The notes below the pieces were generated by a model. The model worked only from the letters and a program-made list of their open reading frames with translations, searched no databases and had not been told where the DNA came from. A program made the position numbers and the translations under genes. DNA of 64,000 nt from Planctomycetota bacterium (GTDB lineage Bacteria > Planctomycetota > Phycisphaerae > Phycisphaerales > UBA1924): positions 233,832 through 297,831 of the forward strand of contig JBCBSM010000002.1 of the NCBI GenBank assembly GCA_039819165.1. Direction: 5' to 3'. Within the stretch, counting starts at the first letter, position 1. Each line of letters begins with the position of its first letter. Positions 36,413-47,952 of this stretch are shown one piece after another.

Positions 36413-37525
36413 ATGGACGCCGACGTTTCCCCCGAGACCTGGGTCGTGCTAGCGGGTCGCGCCGAGCACGCCGGTGCACCGCTGAACATCCCCATCACGC
36501 CGGCGTCGAACTTCCTGCTCGGCGCGGACCGATCGTACAGCCGTTCGGATTCGACGCCGGGGTGGGAGGCGCTCGAGGCGATCGTCGGCGGACTGGAGGG
36601 TGGCGAGGCGGTGGGCTTCGCCTCGGGCATGGCCGCCGCGGCCGCCGTGCTGCGGACGCAACGGGACGGCGCTCGCATCCTGCTGCCGACCGACTGCTAC
36701 CAGGGCGTCGCCGGGCTGGTCGACGACGGCGTCGCCCACCGGGGCTGGTCGTGCACCCGGCTGGACGTGGCGGACACGGCGGCGTGGACGGCCGCGATGG
36801 CCCATGCAGACGTCACCTGGCTGGAGTCGCCCACCAACCCGCTGCTGGACGTGGCCGACCTGCCCACGCTCGGGGCGGCGCCGCGGAAACCCGGCTCGCT
36901 TCTCGTCGTGGACAACACGCTCGCGACGCCGCTGAACCAGCGGCCGCTGGACCTTGGCGCCGACGTGGTGATGCACGCGGCCACCAAGTTCATGGGCGGG
37001 CATTCGGACCTGCTGGCCGGCGTAGCGGTCGCACGAGACGCCGACCTCGTAGCGCAGCTCCGGCGCGCACGCACGCTCGGGGGCGGCACGCCCGGCGCGC
37101 TCGAGGCCTTCCTGGCCGTCCGCGGGCTGCGGACGCTCGCGGTACGGCTCGCCGCCTGCCAGCGCAGCGCCGCGGTGATCGCTGAGCGGCTGGAGGCCCA
37201 TGCTGGCGTGGCGCGGGTCCGCTACCCGGGGCTGGCAACATCGCCAAGCCACACCGTCGCGTCGCGGTTCATGCGGGGCTTCGGCGCCGTGATCAGCTTC
37301 GAGGTCGAGACCGCCGAACACGCCGACAGGCTGTGCGCCGCACTCCGCGTCGTGCACCACGCTACGAGCTTCGGCGGCGTGGAGTCGACCATCGAGCGGC
37401 GGGCGGCCAACGAGGGGCAGGAGCACCTGCCGCAGGGCCTGCTCCGGCTGAGCATCGGCTGCGAGCACGCCGAGGATATCTGGGCCGACCTCGAGACCGC
37501 CATCGACGCGTCGGCCGGCGGCTGA
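36413..37525 (+). CDS. Cys/Met-metabolism PLP-dependent enzyme (cystathionine gamma-synthase-like)
   Basis: Fold-type I PLP enzyme of the trans-sulfuration family; 370 aa, a little short. Features: EAVGFASGMAAAAAVL before the cofactor pocket, WLESPTNPLLDVADL, the Asp that holds the pyridine N in VVDNTLATPLNQRPLDLGAD, and the Schiff-base Lys in HAATKFMGGHSDLLAG. SFGGVESTIERR and LRLSIGCEHAEDIWADL close the domain. Whether it makes cystathionine, or acts as a lyase or O-acetylhomoserine sulfhydrylase, cannot be told from this. A leaderless start is suggested. Confidence 0.88.
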   Translation: MDADVSPETWVVLAGRAEHAGAPLNIPITPASNFLLGADRSYSRSDSTPGWEALEAIVGGLEGGEAVGFASGMAAAAAVLRTQRDGARILLPTDCYQGVAGLVDDGVAHRGWSCTRLDVADTAAWTAAMAHADVTWLESPTNPLLDVADLPTLGAAPRKPGSLLVVDNTLATPLNQRPLDLGADVVMHAATKFMGGHSDLLAGVAVARDADLVAQLRRARTLGGGTPGALEAFLAVRGLRTLAVRLAACQRSAAVIAERLEAHAGVARVRYPGLATSPSHTVASRFMRGFGAVISFEVETAEHADRLCAALRVVHHATSFGGVESTIERRAANEGQEHLPQGLLRLSIGCEHAEDIWADLETAIDASAGG

Positions 37526-37545
37526 CCGACCGGCCACGGACCGCA

Positions 37546-37551
37546 TACAAC
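37546..37551 (+). promoter_or_regulatory. Putative -10 box 5 nt before the sulfotransferase ATG
   Basis: TACAAC ends 5 nt before ATG 37557. No ribosome site is present. Another member of the leaderless set. Confidence 0.25.
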
Positions 37552-37556
37552 CCGCG

Positions 37557-39065
37557 ATGCCCCGCCCGACGTCACCGCGACCCGACCGCCGGCCCAAGGC
37601 CCGGGATCGCATCATCGCCACCGCGCGTGGGATGCTGGCCGACGGCCACGCGACCGAGGCCGAGGCGGCGCTCGCGCAGCTCGGTCCGCGGCGACGGACC
37701 GACCCCGAAGCGTTGTTCCTGGAGGCGGCCGTGCTCGAGCGGCGGCACCGCCACGCAGAGGCCGTCGACCGGGCGCAGCGGTCGCTGGAGATCTACCGGC
37801 ACCCCGAGGCCGTCGCGCTGCTTGCCCGCAACGCCCGCGCCGCGGGCATGACCGAGGCCGCACTTGCGGCGTGCGATGAATTGGCGCATCTCGGCCACCC
37901 GAGCGCGGCGGTGCTGCGGGCGGGCACGCTCGAGGAAGCCGGCCGATTCGATGAGGCCGAGGCCGTGCTTGCGCCAATGGTCGAGGACCTGCTGTCCCGC
38001 GGCGAGCCGCTGCCCCCGCCCGTGCGGATCGAGTGGTCCAAGCTGCTGGTGCAGACCAAGCGGCACGACGAGGCCATCGATCTCATCGACGACACGCTGG
38101 CCGACGCCGCGTTGCCCGACGAGCTGCGGCGGGCCCAGCTGCACCTCAAGGCCAAGGCCGCCGACCGCGCCAAGCGCTACGACCTCGCGTTCGACGCCGC
38201 CGAGGCCGCCAACGCGATCGATCGCATCGAGTTCGACCCGCGGCTGTACGCGGAGCAGGTCGACGCGCTCGTCGAGAACTGGTCGGCCGAGCGAATGGCC
38301 GAATTCCCGCTGTCGTCCTGCGAGAGCGAGGTGCCGGTGTTCGTGGCGGGCATGCCGCGATCGGGCACGAGCCTGATCGACCAGATCATCGATGCCCACC
38401 CGCTGGCGGCGGGCGTCGGCGAGCTGAACGCCATCGAGCAATTCGCGATGCAGCTGAGCGCGGCCTGGGACCCCGACGCGCCGCCTGGCAAGCGATTCGG
38501 CCGCTACGACGCGCGGCGGTGGACGCGCGTCGCGAAGGACTACGTGAAGCAGATCGAGGCCCTCGCGCCGCCGGGCGCAGAGCGCATCGCCAACAAGGCG
38601 CTGGGCAACAACAAGCTGGTCGGCCTGCTCGCTCGGCTCTTCCCGAGGACCAGGATCATCCACGCCATACGCGACCCGCGGGACGTGGCGATCAGCTGCT
38701 TCATGGGCGGCTTCAACAACCGGCTGCACGCCTGGACCACCCGGCCCGAGTGGGCGAGCCACGCCTGGAGCCAGTCCCGTCGCATGATGGAGCACTGGCG
38801 GGCGACGCTCGATGTGCCCATCCTGGACGTGCACTACGAGCGGCTCGTGGCCGACCCCGCCCGCGAGTTCCCGCGGATCATCGAGTTCCTGGGCCTGCCC
38901 TGGGACGAGGCGTGCAATCGCTTCTACGAGAGCCGGCGGACGGTGCGGACGCTGAGCTACGACCAGGTGAATCGACCGCTGTACACGTCCAGCTCGGGCC
39001 GGCACGCCAACTACGCCGACCGGATCGAGGACATCGCCTTCGAGCCATACGACGCCCGCGGGTGA
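37557..39065 (+). CDS. TPR-sulfotransferase fusion
   Basis: 502 aa. The first ~240 residues are helical repeats (EAEAALAQLGPRRRTDPEALFLEAAVLERRH; RPHEAIDL-like units), and the rest is a sulfotransferase. The 5'-phosphosulfate loop is VFVAGMPRSGTSLIDQI (about 262-278). The 3'-phosphate region is IIHAIRDPRDVAISCFM. It would move sulfate from PAPS to an unknown acceptor, perhaps a glycan or protein, in the cytoplasm. Such fusions are frequent in planctomycetes and marine bacteria. No signal peptide. Confidence 0.85.
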   Translation: MPRPTSPRPDRRPKARDRIIATARGMLADGHATEAEAALAQLGPRRRTDPEALFLEAAVLERRHRHAEAVDRAQRSLEIYRHPEAVALLARNARAAGMTEAALAACDELAHLGHPSAAVLRAGTLEEAGRFDEAEAVLAPMVEDLLSRGEPLPPPVRIEWSKLLVQTKRHDEAIDLIDDTLADAALPDELRRAQLHLKAKAADRAKRYDLAFDAAEAANAIDRIEFDPRLYAEQVDALVENWSAERMAEFPLSSCESEVPVFVAGMPRSGTSLIDQIIDAHPLAAGVGELNAIEQFAMQLSAAWDPDAPPGKRFGRYDARRWTRVAKDYVKQIEALAPPGAERIANKALGNNKLVGLLARLFPRTRIIHAIRDPRDVAISCFMGGFNNRLHAWTTRPEWASHAWSQSRRMMEHWRATLDVPILDVHYERLVADPAREFPRIIEFLGLPWDEACNRFYESRRTVRTLSYDQVNRPLYTSSSGRHANYADRIEDIAFEPYDARG

Positions 39066-39222
39066 CCGCGGAATCCAGAGAGCCCAGGCGGCCACGTCCG
39101 ATACCACCCGCGCACCATCGATCTTGCATTGCCACCCAGTATCGATTAGGGTGCCGATGGCTGGCGGCCCGCGTGGGTCCGCACCATGGCTCACGACCTC
39201 TGGAGTAGGGGAGACCGAAGAG

Positions 39223-39996
39223 ATGCAAAACACCAGGACGTGCTTGTTCGGCGGCGCCCTGCTGGCCGCAGGGCTCAGCGCCGAGGTCGCGAACGCCCAG
39301 GAATTCGTGCCCGAGCCCTACGGCGGCCCGGGGACGTTCATCTCCTACTTCGGCGTGAGCGCCACGGATGGAGCGTCGTACCAGTACTCATACGGCTACG
39401 CCTACACGCCGGCCGAAGCGTTCTCGGTGCACGAGGCCGAGACGCCCTCGGGCTGGCAAGGCCGCACATTCTGGGAGCCCACCGCGGCAGGTGCGAGCAG
39501 CACGACGACGACGGCGGCCTACCTGGGCGGCGCATACGCCTACGGCTACATGGGCGGCTACTTCACGGTCAGCGAGGACGCCACGCTCCGCGTGAGCTGG
39601 GACTTCGCCGACGATCCCGCCAGCGGCCTGATCAGCGGCTTCATATTCATCGACGAGGTGGACGGGGCCAGCCTGCTCTTCGTCGATTCGGGGTCGAGCC
39701 CGAGGCAGGGCAGCGTCGACGTGCTGCTGACCGAGGGCATCAGCTATCGCATGAACATCGACACCTTTATCTTCGGCGTCGCCGATACCTCGATCTCCAT
39801 CGATCTCGAGATCGTCGATTCGGATCCATGCCTGCCCGACATCGACGGCGATGGCGAGTTGACGATCTTCGACTTCCTCGGGTTCCAGAACTTGTTCGAC
39901 TCGGGCGACCTGGCCGCCGACTTCGATGGCGACGGAGAGCTCACGATCTTCGACTTCTTGGAGTTCCAGAACCTCTTCGACGTCGGCTGCGGCTGA
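39223..39996 (+). CDS. Secreted protein with GC-type dockerin tail
   Basis: 257 aa. Signal peptide QNTRTCLFGGALLAAGLSAEVANA. A Tyr/Gly/Ser-rich beta domain of about 180 residues follows (FISYFGVSATDGASYQYSYGYAY, TFWEPTAAGASSTTTTAAYLG). Two dockerin-like calcium loops, DIDGDGELTIFDFLGFQNLF and ADFDGDGELTIFDFLEFQNLF, end in DVGCG. The tail nearly repeats that of the protease at 1-777, so both probably use the same cell-surface sorting route. Start at ATG 39223 after AGGGGAGA. Function of the beta domain unknown. Confidence 0.8.
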   Translation: MQNTRTCLFGGALLAAGLSAEVANAQEFVPEPYGGPGTFISYFGVSATDGASYQYSYGYAYTPAEAFSVHEAETPSGWQGRTFWEPTAAGASSTTTTAAYLGGAYAYGYMGGYFTVSEDATLRVSWDFADDPASGLISGFIFIDEVDGASLLFVDSGSSPRQGSVDVLLTEGISYRMNIDTFIFGVADTSISIDLEIVDSDPCLPDIDGDGELTIFDFLGFQNLFDSGDLAADFDGDGELTIFDFLEFQNLFDVGCG

Positions 39997-40114
39997 CGCG
40001 ACCAGCCTCGAGCCCGACGAAGGACCTTATCAAAACCCGTTCAAACTAGCCTCGAAGCGATGGCGCGCCTAAGCTCGCCGTTTCGCGCGAGCGTGTCTTG
40101 TTTCGGGAGTTTCG

Positions 40115-41548
40115 ATGCTCGGACGGGTTTTCAAGGCGTACGACATCCGGGGTACCTACCCCGACCTGCTGACCGATCGGATGGCCTGGCAGATCGGCGT
40201 GGGCTCCGGGCGGCACCTGCTCGAGATCGCCGCCGCCGCGGGCGAAACGACCCCGATGATGCGGACAGTCGTCGTCGGCCGCGACATGCGGCAGAGCGGC
40301 CCCAAGCTCACCGAGGAACTCATCGACGGGCTGACCCGCTCGGGCGCCAGCGTCATCGACCTGGGCCTAGTCGACACGCCGATGATCTACTTCGCGGTCA
40401 ACCACCTGGGCTGCGCGGGCGGCATCATGGTCACCGCCAGCCACAACCCGCCGGAGTGGAACGGCTTCAAGATCGCCGGCCCGGGCGCCAAGCCCATCGG
40501 CGAGCAAACGGGCCTGGCCGACATCCGCAAGCACGCCGCGATGGCCGACCCCAGGACCATCGATCCGCCCACCGGCCGCGTCGAGCAGCGAGACCTGTGG
40601 GGGCCCTACGGCAAGCACGTGCGGCACTGCATGCGGCTGGACGGCAAGAGCAAGCGGTCGCTGCGGGTCGTGGTCGACGCCAGCAATGCGATGGCCGGCA
40701 CGATGTGCCCGCAGGTGTTCGGGCCCAAGGGGCAGCTGCTGGCCGACGCCGGCGACGGCATCGAGATCGTCGAGCTGAACTTCGACAACGCGAGCGGCGA
40801 GTTCGTGCATCCGCCCAACCCGCTCGTGCGGTCCAACATGCGGATGACCCAGGAAGCCGTCGTCGAGCACAAGGCCGACGTGGGCTTCTGCTACGACGGC
40901 GACGCCGACCGCTGCATGGTGGTCGACGACGAGGGCCAGATCGTGGGCTGCGACCACCTGACGGCGCTGCTCGCCAAGGACGCACTGGCCCGCAATCCCG
41001 GGGCCGCCATCGTGTACGACCTGCGATCGAGCAAGGCGGTGCTCGAGGACGTGAAGGCCGCCGGCGGCACGCCCGTCCGCAGCCGCGTGGGCCACGTCTT
41101 CATGAAGCAGGCGATGGCCGAGCACAAGGCGGCCTTCGGCGGCGAGCTCTCGGGCCACTTCTACTTCAGCGAGAACTACAACGCGGACTCGGGCGCCATC
41201 GCGATGGCCACCGTGCTCGGGCTGCTGCTGCGGGGCCGCCAGAGCCTCTCGCAGCTCATCAAGCCGATCGCGCGGTACACCCAGTCGGGCGAGATCAACT
41301 TCCAGAACGAGGAGCCCGACGAGGCGCTGGCCAACCTAGAGGAAGAGATCGCCGGCGAGACCGCCATCGTCGACAACCTCGACGGCGTCACCATCGATTG
41401 CTTCGACGAGGACGGCTGGTGGATCAACGTCCGCAAGAGCAACACCGAGCCGCTGCTCCGCTTCAACGGCGAGGCGAGCGACCGCCAGACGCTCAACCGC
41501 CTCGTGGACCGCATCGCACCGCTGCTCGGCAAGCGGGTCGACCATTAG
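40115..41548 (+). CDS. manB: Phosphomannomutase/phosphoglucomutase
   Basis: Interconverts hexose 6- and 1-phosphates for nucleotide-sugar synthesis; 477 aa, family length. N-terminal FKAYDIRGTYP, phosphoserine site TASHNPPEWNGFK (Ser near 109), metal loop CYDGDADRCMVVDDEG, sugar-binding GGELSGHFYF, and phosphate-binding SNTEPLLRF at the C-terminus. ATG 40115 follows GGGAG. It stands alone. The product could feed GDP-mannose or cell-surface polysaccharide. Confidence 0.93.
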   Translation: MLGRVFKAYDIRGTYPDLLTDRMAWQIGVGSGRHLLEIAAAAGETTPMMRTVVVGRDMRQSGPKLTEELIDGLTRSGASVIDLGLVDTPMIYFAVNHLGCAGGIMVTASHNPPEWNGFKIAGPGAKPIGEQTGLADIRKHAAMADPRTIDPPTGRVEQRDLWGPYGKHVRHCMRLDGKSKRSLRVVVDASNAMAGTMCPQVFGPKGQLLADAGDGIEIVELNFDNASGEFVHPPNPLVRSNMRMTQEAVVEHKADVGFCYDGDADRCMVVDDEGQIVGCDHLTALLAKDALARNPGAAIVYDLRSSKAVLEDVKAAGGTPVRSRVGHVFMKQAMAEHKAAFGGELSGHFYFSENYNADSGAIAMATVLGLLLRGRQSLSQLIKPIARYTQSGEINFQNEEPDEALANLEEEIAGETAIVDNLDGVTIDCFDEDGWWINVRKSNTEPLLRFNGEASDRQTLNRLVDRIAPLLGKRVDH

Positions 41549-41624
41549 CGACACGAATCGCCGCGTGGATCGCCATCCCGGCTCCCGCTAGGCTCCGCCG
41601 GCACCGTCGCCGCGGGAGTCCGGC

Positions 41625-43163
41625 ATGAACCTCGGCCAGTTCTTCGAGCACTGGAAGATCTCGGAGAATCCCTTTCGCGGCGAGGAGGCACGGCACGACT
41701 CAGTGCTCGCCAGGCTCGCGCTGCATCCCGGCGTCAACGGCCGCACCCCCGCCGGCGCACGCCACTCCGACTTCGAGAAGATCCTCGGCGAGCTCACGCG
41801 GCCCTCGACATCCATCGTCTTCGGCGAGAAGGGCAGCGGCAAGACCGCGTTGCGGCTGCAGATCGAGGCCCAGCTCCGCGAACGCAACAAGGACCGCCCC
41901 GACGATCGCATCCTGCTGATCCCCTACGACGATCTCAACGGCGTGATCGATCGCTTCCACGCCCGCAGCGGCAAGGCCGACCCGCTCGAATCGCTGCGGC
42001 TCTTCCGGCTGGTCGACCACATCGACGCGATGCTGCTGTGGGTCGTGCCCCGGCTGGTCGACGGCGTGCTGCAGACCGGCGGGCCCGACGCCCTGGAGCT
42101 CTCACCCGGCGGCAAGCGCGGGCTGCGGAAGCTCGATGCGTCCACGCGGCGGGACCTGCTGCTGCTGCAGACCGTGTACGACCGGCCCGAGTCGGCCGAC
42201 CTGCGGACCGGGCGGCTCCGAACGCTGCTGGGCCTGCCGCGGGGCGGCGGGCGGCGTGTGCTCGACCTGCTGGTGTACGCGGGATGGGTGCTGCCGCTGC
42301 TGCCGCTGCTCGGGCTGTTCGCGTCGTCGGCGATCCCCATGGAGGGCTGGCTCGCGTTCAGCGGAGTGCTGCTCATCGCCTGGCTCGGCGTCGCCGCCAA
42401 GCGGCTGCTGATCGATCCGGCCTCGATGCGTCGGATGGGCCGCAGGCTCCGCCGCCAGATCCGCGTCAGCGTTCGCACCGATCGCTCCTACGGCGCCTCG
42501 CTCGAGCAGCTCGAGCCGGTGGTGGTCGATGGCCAGTCACTGCCCCTCACCGACTCCGAGGACGCCCGCTACGCGATGACCGAGCGCCTCCGCCGAATCC
42601 TGGCGCCCTTCGGGTTCACCGGCGTGCTCGTGGTCGTGGACCGCGTGGACGAACCCTCGCTGATCAGCGGCAACCCCGAGGCCATGCGGGCCGTGGTCTG
42701 GCCGATGCTCCGCAACAAGTTCCTGCAGATGGACGGCCTGGGCGTCAAGATGCTGCTGCCGATCGAATTGCGGCACGCGCTATACCGGGAATCCAATGCC
42801 TTCTTCCAGGAGGCCCGGCTCGATAAGCAGAACCTCGTCGACCGCCTGAGCTGGACCGGCGCGATGCTCTACGACCTGTGCGACGCCCGGCTGAAGGCCT
42901 GCCTCGCCGACGGCGCCGAGCCCATCGCGCTGGTGGACCTCTTCGCCGAGGACGTCGCGATCCGCGACGTGGTCGACGCCCTCGACCAGATGCACCAGCC
43001 GCGGGATGCCTTCAAGTTCATCTACCAGTGCCTGGCCGAGCACTGCTCCAACGTGACCGCCGAGCAGCAGGAGTGGCGCGTGCCCCGGCTGGTGCTCGAC
43101 CAGGTGCGCAAGCAGCAGGCCGACCGCGTGCAGCAGCTCTACCGGGGGATCAGCCCGGCCTAG
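41625..43163 (+). CDS. KAP-like membrane P-loop ATPase
   Basis: 512 aa, ATG 41625 after GGGAG. Starts FFEHWKISENPFRGEEA, like AAA-type NTPases with an ExeA/KAP opening. Walker A is FGEKGSGKTALRL (about 66-78). Two adjacent membrane helices are inserted inside the ATPase (about 215-262: LLVYAGWVLPLLPLLGLF, GWLAFSGVLLIAWLGV), the hallmark of KAP NTPases. Walker B is VLVVVDRVDEPSL (about 335-347). A C-terminal helical domain follows (WSRVPRL-like VRKQQADRVQQLY). KAP proteins are scattered and sometimes linked to plasmids or phage defence, but no such partner is adjacent here. Confidence 0.7.
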   Translation: MNLGQFFEHWKISENPFRGEEARHDSVLARLALHPGVNGRTPAGARHSDFEKILGELTRPSTSIVFGEKGSGKTALRLQIEAQLRERNKDRPDDRILLIPYDDLNGVIDRFHARSGKADPLESLRLFRLVDHIDAMLLWVVPRLVDGVLQTGGPDALELSPGGKRGLRKLDASTRRDLLLLQTVYDRPESADLRTGRLRTLLGLPRGGGRRVLDLLVYAGWVLPLLPLLGLFASSAIPMEGWLAFSGVLLIAWLGVAAKRLLIDPASMRRMGRRLRRQIRVSVRTDRSYGASLEQLEPVVVDGQSLPLTDSEDARYAMTERLRRILAPFGFTGVLVVVDRVDEPSLISGNPEAMRAVVWPMLRNKFLQMDGLGVKMLLPIELRHALYRESNAFFQEARLDKQNLVDRLSWTGAMLYDLCDARLKACLADGAEPIALVDLFAEDVAIRDVVDALDQMHQPRDAFKFIYQCLAEHCSNVTAEQQEWRVPRLVLDQVRKQQADRVQQLYRGISPA

Positions 43164-43207
43164 GGGCGTCTATCTTGCAGCCGGCCGGCCGGGATGGGCC
43201 GATGCAC

Positions 43208-43213
43208 TATGCT
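43208..43213 (+). promoter_or_regulatory. Putative -10 box of the symporter gene
   Basis: TATGCT, 4 of 6, 45 nt after the ATPase stop. The 5' region down to ATG 43352 is very GC-rich with local palindromes (near 43216-43240). Low certainty. Confidence 0.25.
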
Positions 43214-43351
43214 GCACGCCCCGGGCGGCCCCGCGGGCCGATGCGGTTGCATTCCGAGCCGCAATAGGGGAAGATGCTGGGCACCGGGGCGCAGGCCTCC
43301 GTTCGCCGTTTGTTCCTGGGCCCGCCGGCCCCGCACGCCAAAGGATCGCAC

Positions 43352-45580
<2,229 letters not shown>

Positions 45581-45620
45581 GCCGATCGACCCGGACTGAG
45601 GCGCCGAGGGAGGACCCGGC

Positions 45621-46190
45621 ATGCTGGACTGGCTGTTCGCCGACGGTGGAGCATGGTTCAGCGTGCCGGCGCTCTTCGGGACCGGCCTGTTCGTCATCCA
45701 GATCGTGCTGGGCGAGCTCGGCGGCGATCTGGACCTCGACGGGGACGTGGACCTGGCGGGCGACGTCGGCGGCGCGGGCGACATCCGCCTGCTCAGCCTG
45801 CAGACCATCGCCGCGTTCTTCGTGGGCGCGGGCTGGATGGGCATCGTCGCCTACCGCGTGGCGGACGCCAGCTTCCTAGTCGCCTCGCTCATCGCGCTCG
45901 CCTCGGGCGTCGGGGTGGGCTGGCTGGCGGCGTGGCTCATGGCCCAGCTCTACAAGATGCAGCGCTCGGGCAACATCTCGATCGCCGGCGCCATCGGCCT
46001 GACCGGCAGCGTCACGGTGGTCGTGCCGCCCGCCGACGAGGGCCGCGGCGCCGTGTCGCTGGTCATCGACGGGCGGCGGCGGGAGTTCGACGCCGTGCAG
46101 GCCGGCGGCGAGTCGCTCCGTACCAACGCCAGCGTGCGGGTGGCGCGGGTGGACCGGGAGAACAACACGCTGGTGGTCGAGCCGGCGTAG
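45621..46190 (+). CDS. NfeD-like membrane protein
   Basis: 189 aa. Three helical stretches (FGTGLFVIQIVLGELGGDL, IAAFFVGAGWMGIVAY, FLVASLIALASGVGVGWLAAWLMAQL) and a C-terminal OB-like domain (GNISIAGAIGLTGSVTVVVPPADEGRG, then ASVRVARVDRENNTLVVEPA). An Asp-rich loop (DLDLDGDVDLAGDVGG) sits after helix one. NfeD-type proteins pair with flotillins; a flotillin gene begins 54 nt downstream, so the two likely form one membrane assembly, as in the YuaF-YuaG pair of Bacillus. Confidence 0.85.
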   Translation: MLDWLFADGGAWFSVPALFGTGLFVIQIVLGELGGDLDLDGDVDLAGDVGGAGDIRLLSLQTIAAFFVGAGWMGIVAYRVADASFLVASLIALASGVGVGWLAAWLMAQLYKMQRSGNISIAGAIGLTGSVTVVVPPADEGRGAVSLVIDGRRREFDAVQAGGESLRTNASVRVARVDRENNTLVVEPA

Positions 46191-46243
46191 CCTGCGACGA
46201 TTGATGGGGCGGCGAGCGGCGCAAGCCGCGGAGGAGACGGGCC

Positions 46244-47917
46244 ATGCTCGGGGGCGTGCTAGCGAGTTCTTCGGGGGGCATCGGCGGCGCGTCGGCGGTC
46301 CTGCTCTTCGTGGCGATCGGCATCGCCCTCTTCGTCTCGCTCATCGTCATCTGGTTCCTCGCCAGCCGCGTGCAGCGGTGCCCGCCCAACCGCGTGCTGG
46401 TGATCTGGGGCCAGGCCGGCCGCGGCGGCCGCAAGTGCTACAACGGCGGCCTGAAGATCGTGCTGCCGGTCGTGCAGCAGCACGCCTATATGAGCCTCGA
46501 GCCCCTCGTGATCGACATCCCCCTGGAGGGGGCGCTGTCGCTCAACAACATCCGCGTGAACGTGCCCGCGACGTTCACCGTCCGCGTCTCGCCCGATTCG
46601 GTGCTCATGGAGGCCGCCGCCGAGAACCTGCTGGGCAAGCCCCCGCAGGCGATCCGCGAGCTGGCGCAGGACATCATCCTGGGCCAGCTGCGCCTCGTGA
46701 TCGCGACGCTGTCGATCGAGGAGATCAACAAGGATCGCGAGAAGTTCGAGAGCCTGATCCGCGAGAACGTCACCCAGGAGATCAACAAGATCGGCCTCGA
46801 GCTGATCAACGTGAACATCCGCGACATCACCGACGAGAGCGGCTACATCCGCGCCATCGGCCAGCGGGCCGCCGCCGACGCGATCAACAAGGCCAAGGTC
46901 GAGGTCGCCCAAGCCGACCGCGACGGCGCGACGGGCGAGGCCATCGCCAACCGCGAGAAGGCCGTGAGCGTCGCGCAGGAGCAGGCCGCAGCCACCGAGG
47001 GCGAGAAGTCGGCCGAACGCCAGATGCGCGTCGCGGTGAGCCAGCAGGAGGCCGAGGCCGTGTCGGGCGAGGCCGAGGCCCGCCGCGACCAGGACATCGC
47101 CGTCGCCGAGCGGACCGCCGAGACGGCCGCCGCCAGCAAGCGGGCCGAGCAGCAGCAGCGCGTCGCGGTGGCCGACGCCGAGGCCCGCGCGGTCGAGGGC
47201 GAGAACACCAGCCAGGGGCAGATCGCCGAGTACAACGCCAAGCTTGCCGAGGTACGCGCCGAATCGACCCGCCGCGCCGACGTCGCCGAGGCCGAGGCGC
47301 AGGAGGCCATCCTGCGGGCCGAGCGCGAGCAGGAGCTCGCCCGCCTCGCCAAGGAGGAGCTGGCGCCCCAGGAGATCGAGAAGCAACGGATCGAGATCGC
47401 CGCCGAGGCGGAGGCCGAGAAGCAGCGCCGCGAGGCGCGGGGCGAGGCCGACGCGGTGCTCGCCCGCTACCAGGCCGAGGCCGAGGGCGTGCAGAAGGTG
47501 CTCGAGGCCAAGGCCGAGGGCTACCGCAAGCTGATGGCCGCCGCCGCCGACAACCCGCAGGTGGCCCCCACGCTGCTGCTCATCGAGCAGCTGCCCGAGC
47601 TGGTCGCCCAGCAGGTCAAGGCCATCCAGAACCTGCGGATCGACAAGATCACCGTGTGGGATTCGGGCCGCGGCGGCGGGCGACCGGGCGGCACCATCGA
47701 GGGCAAGGACGGCGTGGGCGGCGCCACCAGCGACTTCCTGGCGGGCTTGATTGGCTCGCTTCCGCCCGTGCACGAGCTGGCCAGGCAGGCCGGCATCGAG
47801 CTGCCGAGCGCCCTGGGACGCGTGCAGCACGAGCCCCGACCCCACGCACCCGGACCCCGCGACCACAAGTCCGATCCCGATCAGCCCGATGCAGGCGATG
47901 AGCCCGCCGCGACGTAG
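46244..47917 (+). CDS. floT: Flotillin (SPFH protein)
   Basis: Membrane scaffold protein of ordered microdomains, 557 aa. One N-terminal helix (VLLFVAIGIALFVSLIVIWFLA), then the SPFH domain (PPNRVLVIWGQAGRGGRKCYNGG, LSLNNIRVNVPATFTVRVSP, LGQLRLVIATLSIEEINKDREKF). A long heptad-rich coiled coil with repeated AEAEA/GEAEAR patterns covers about 210-450. The C-terminal segment PTLLLIEQLPELVAQQVKAIQNLRIDKITVWD is typical. It ends in a Pro/His-rich tail. In tandem with the NfeD-like gene. Confidence 0.93.
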   Translation: MLGGVLASSSGGIGGASAVLLFVAIGIALFVSLIVIWFLASRVQRCPPNRVLVIWGQAGRGGRKCYNGGLKIVLPVVQQHAYMSLEPLVIDIPLEGALSLNNIRVNVPATFTVRVSPDSVLMEAAAENLLGKPPQAIRELAQDIILGQLRLVIATLSIEEINKDREKFESLIRENVTQEINKIGLELINVNIRDITDESGYIRAIGQRAAADAINKAKVEVAQADRDGATGEAIANREKAVSVAQEQAAATEGEKSAERQMRVAVSQQEAEAVSGEAEARRDQDIAVAERTAETAAASKRAEQQQRVAVADAEARAVEGENTSQGQIAEYNAKLAEVRAESTRRADVAEAEAQEAILRAEREQELARLAKEELAPQEIEKQRIEIAAEAEAEKQRREARGEADAVLARYQAEAEGVQKVLEAKAEGYRKLMAAAADNPQVAPTLLLIEQLPELVAQQVKAIQNLRIDKITVWDSGRGGGRPGGTIEGKDGVGGATSDFLAGLIGSLPPVHELARQAGIELPSALGRVQHEPRPHAPGPRDHKSDPDQPDAGDEPAAT

Positions 47918-47952
47918 CGAGCGGTTCATCGGCCCCGTCGGAGCACGATCCC

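Noticed and set aside
41625-43163. A phage-defence module at the KAP ATPase
   Set aside because: No effector, toxin, methylase or nuclease is adjacent; the neighbours are a sugar mutase and a symporter.
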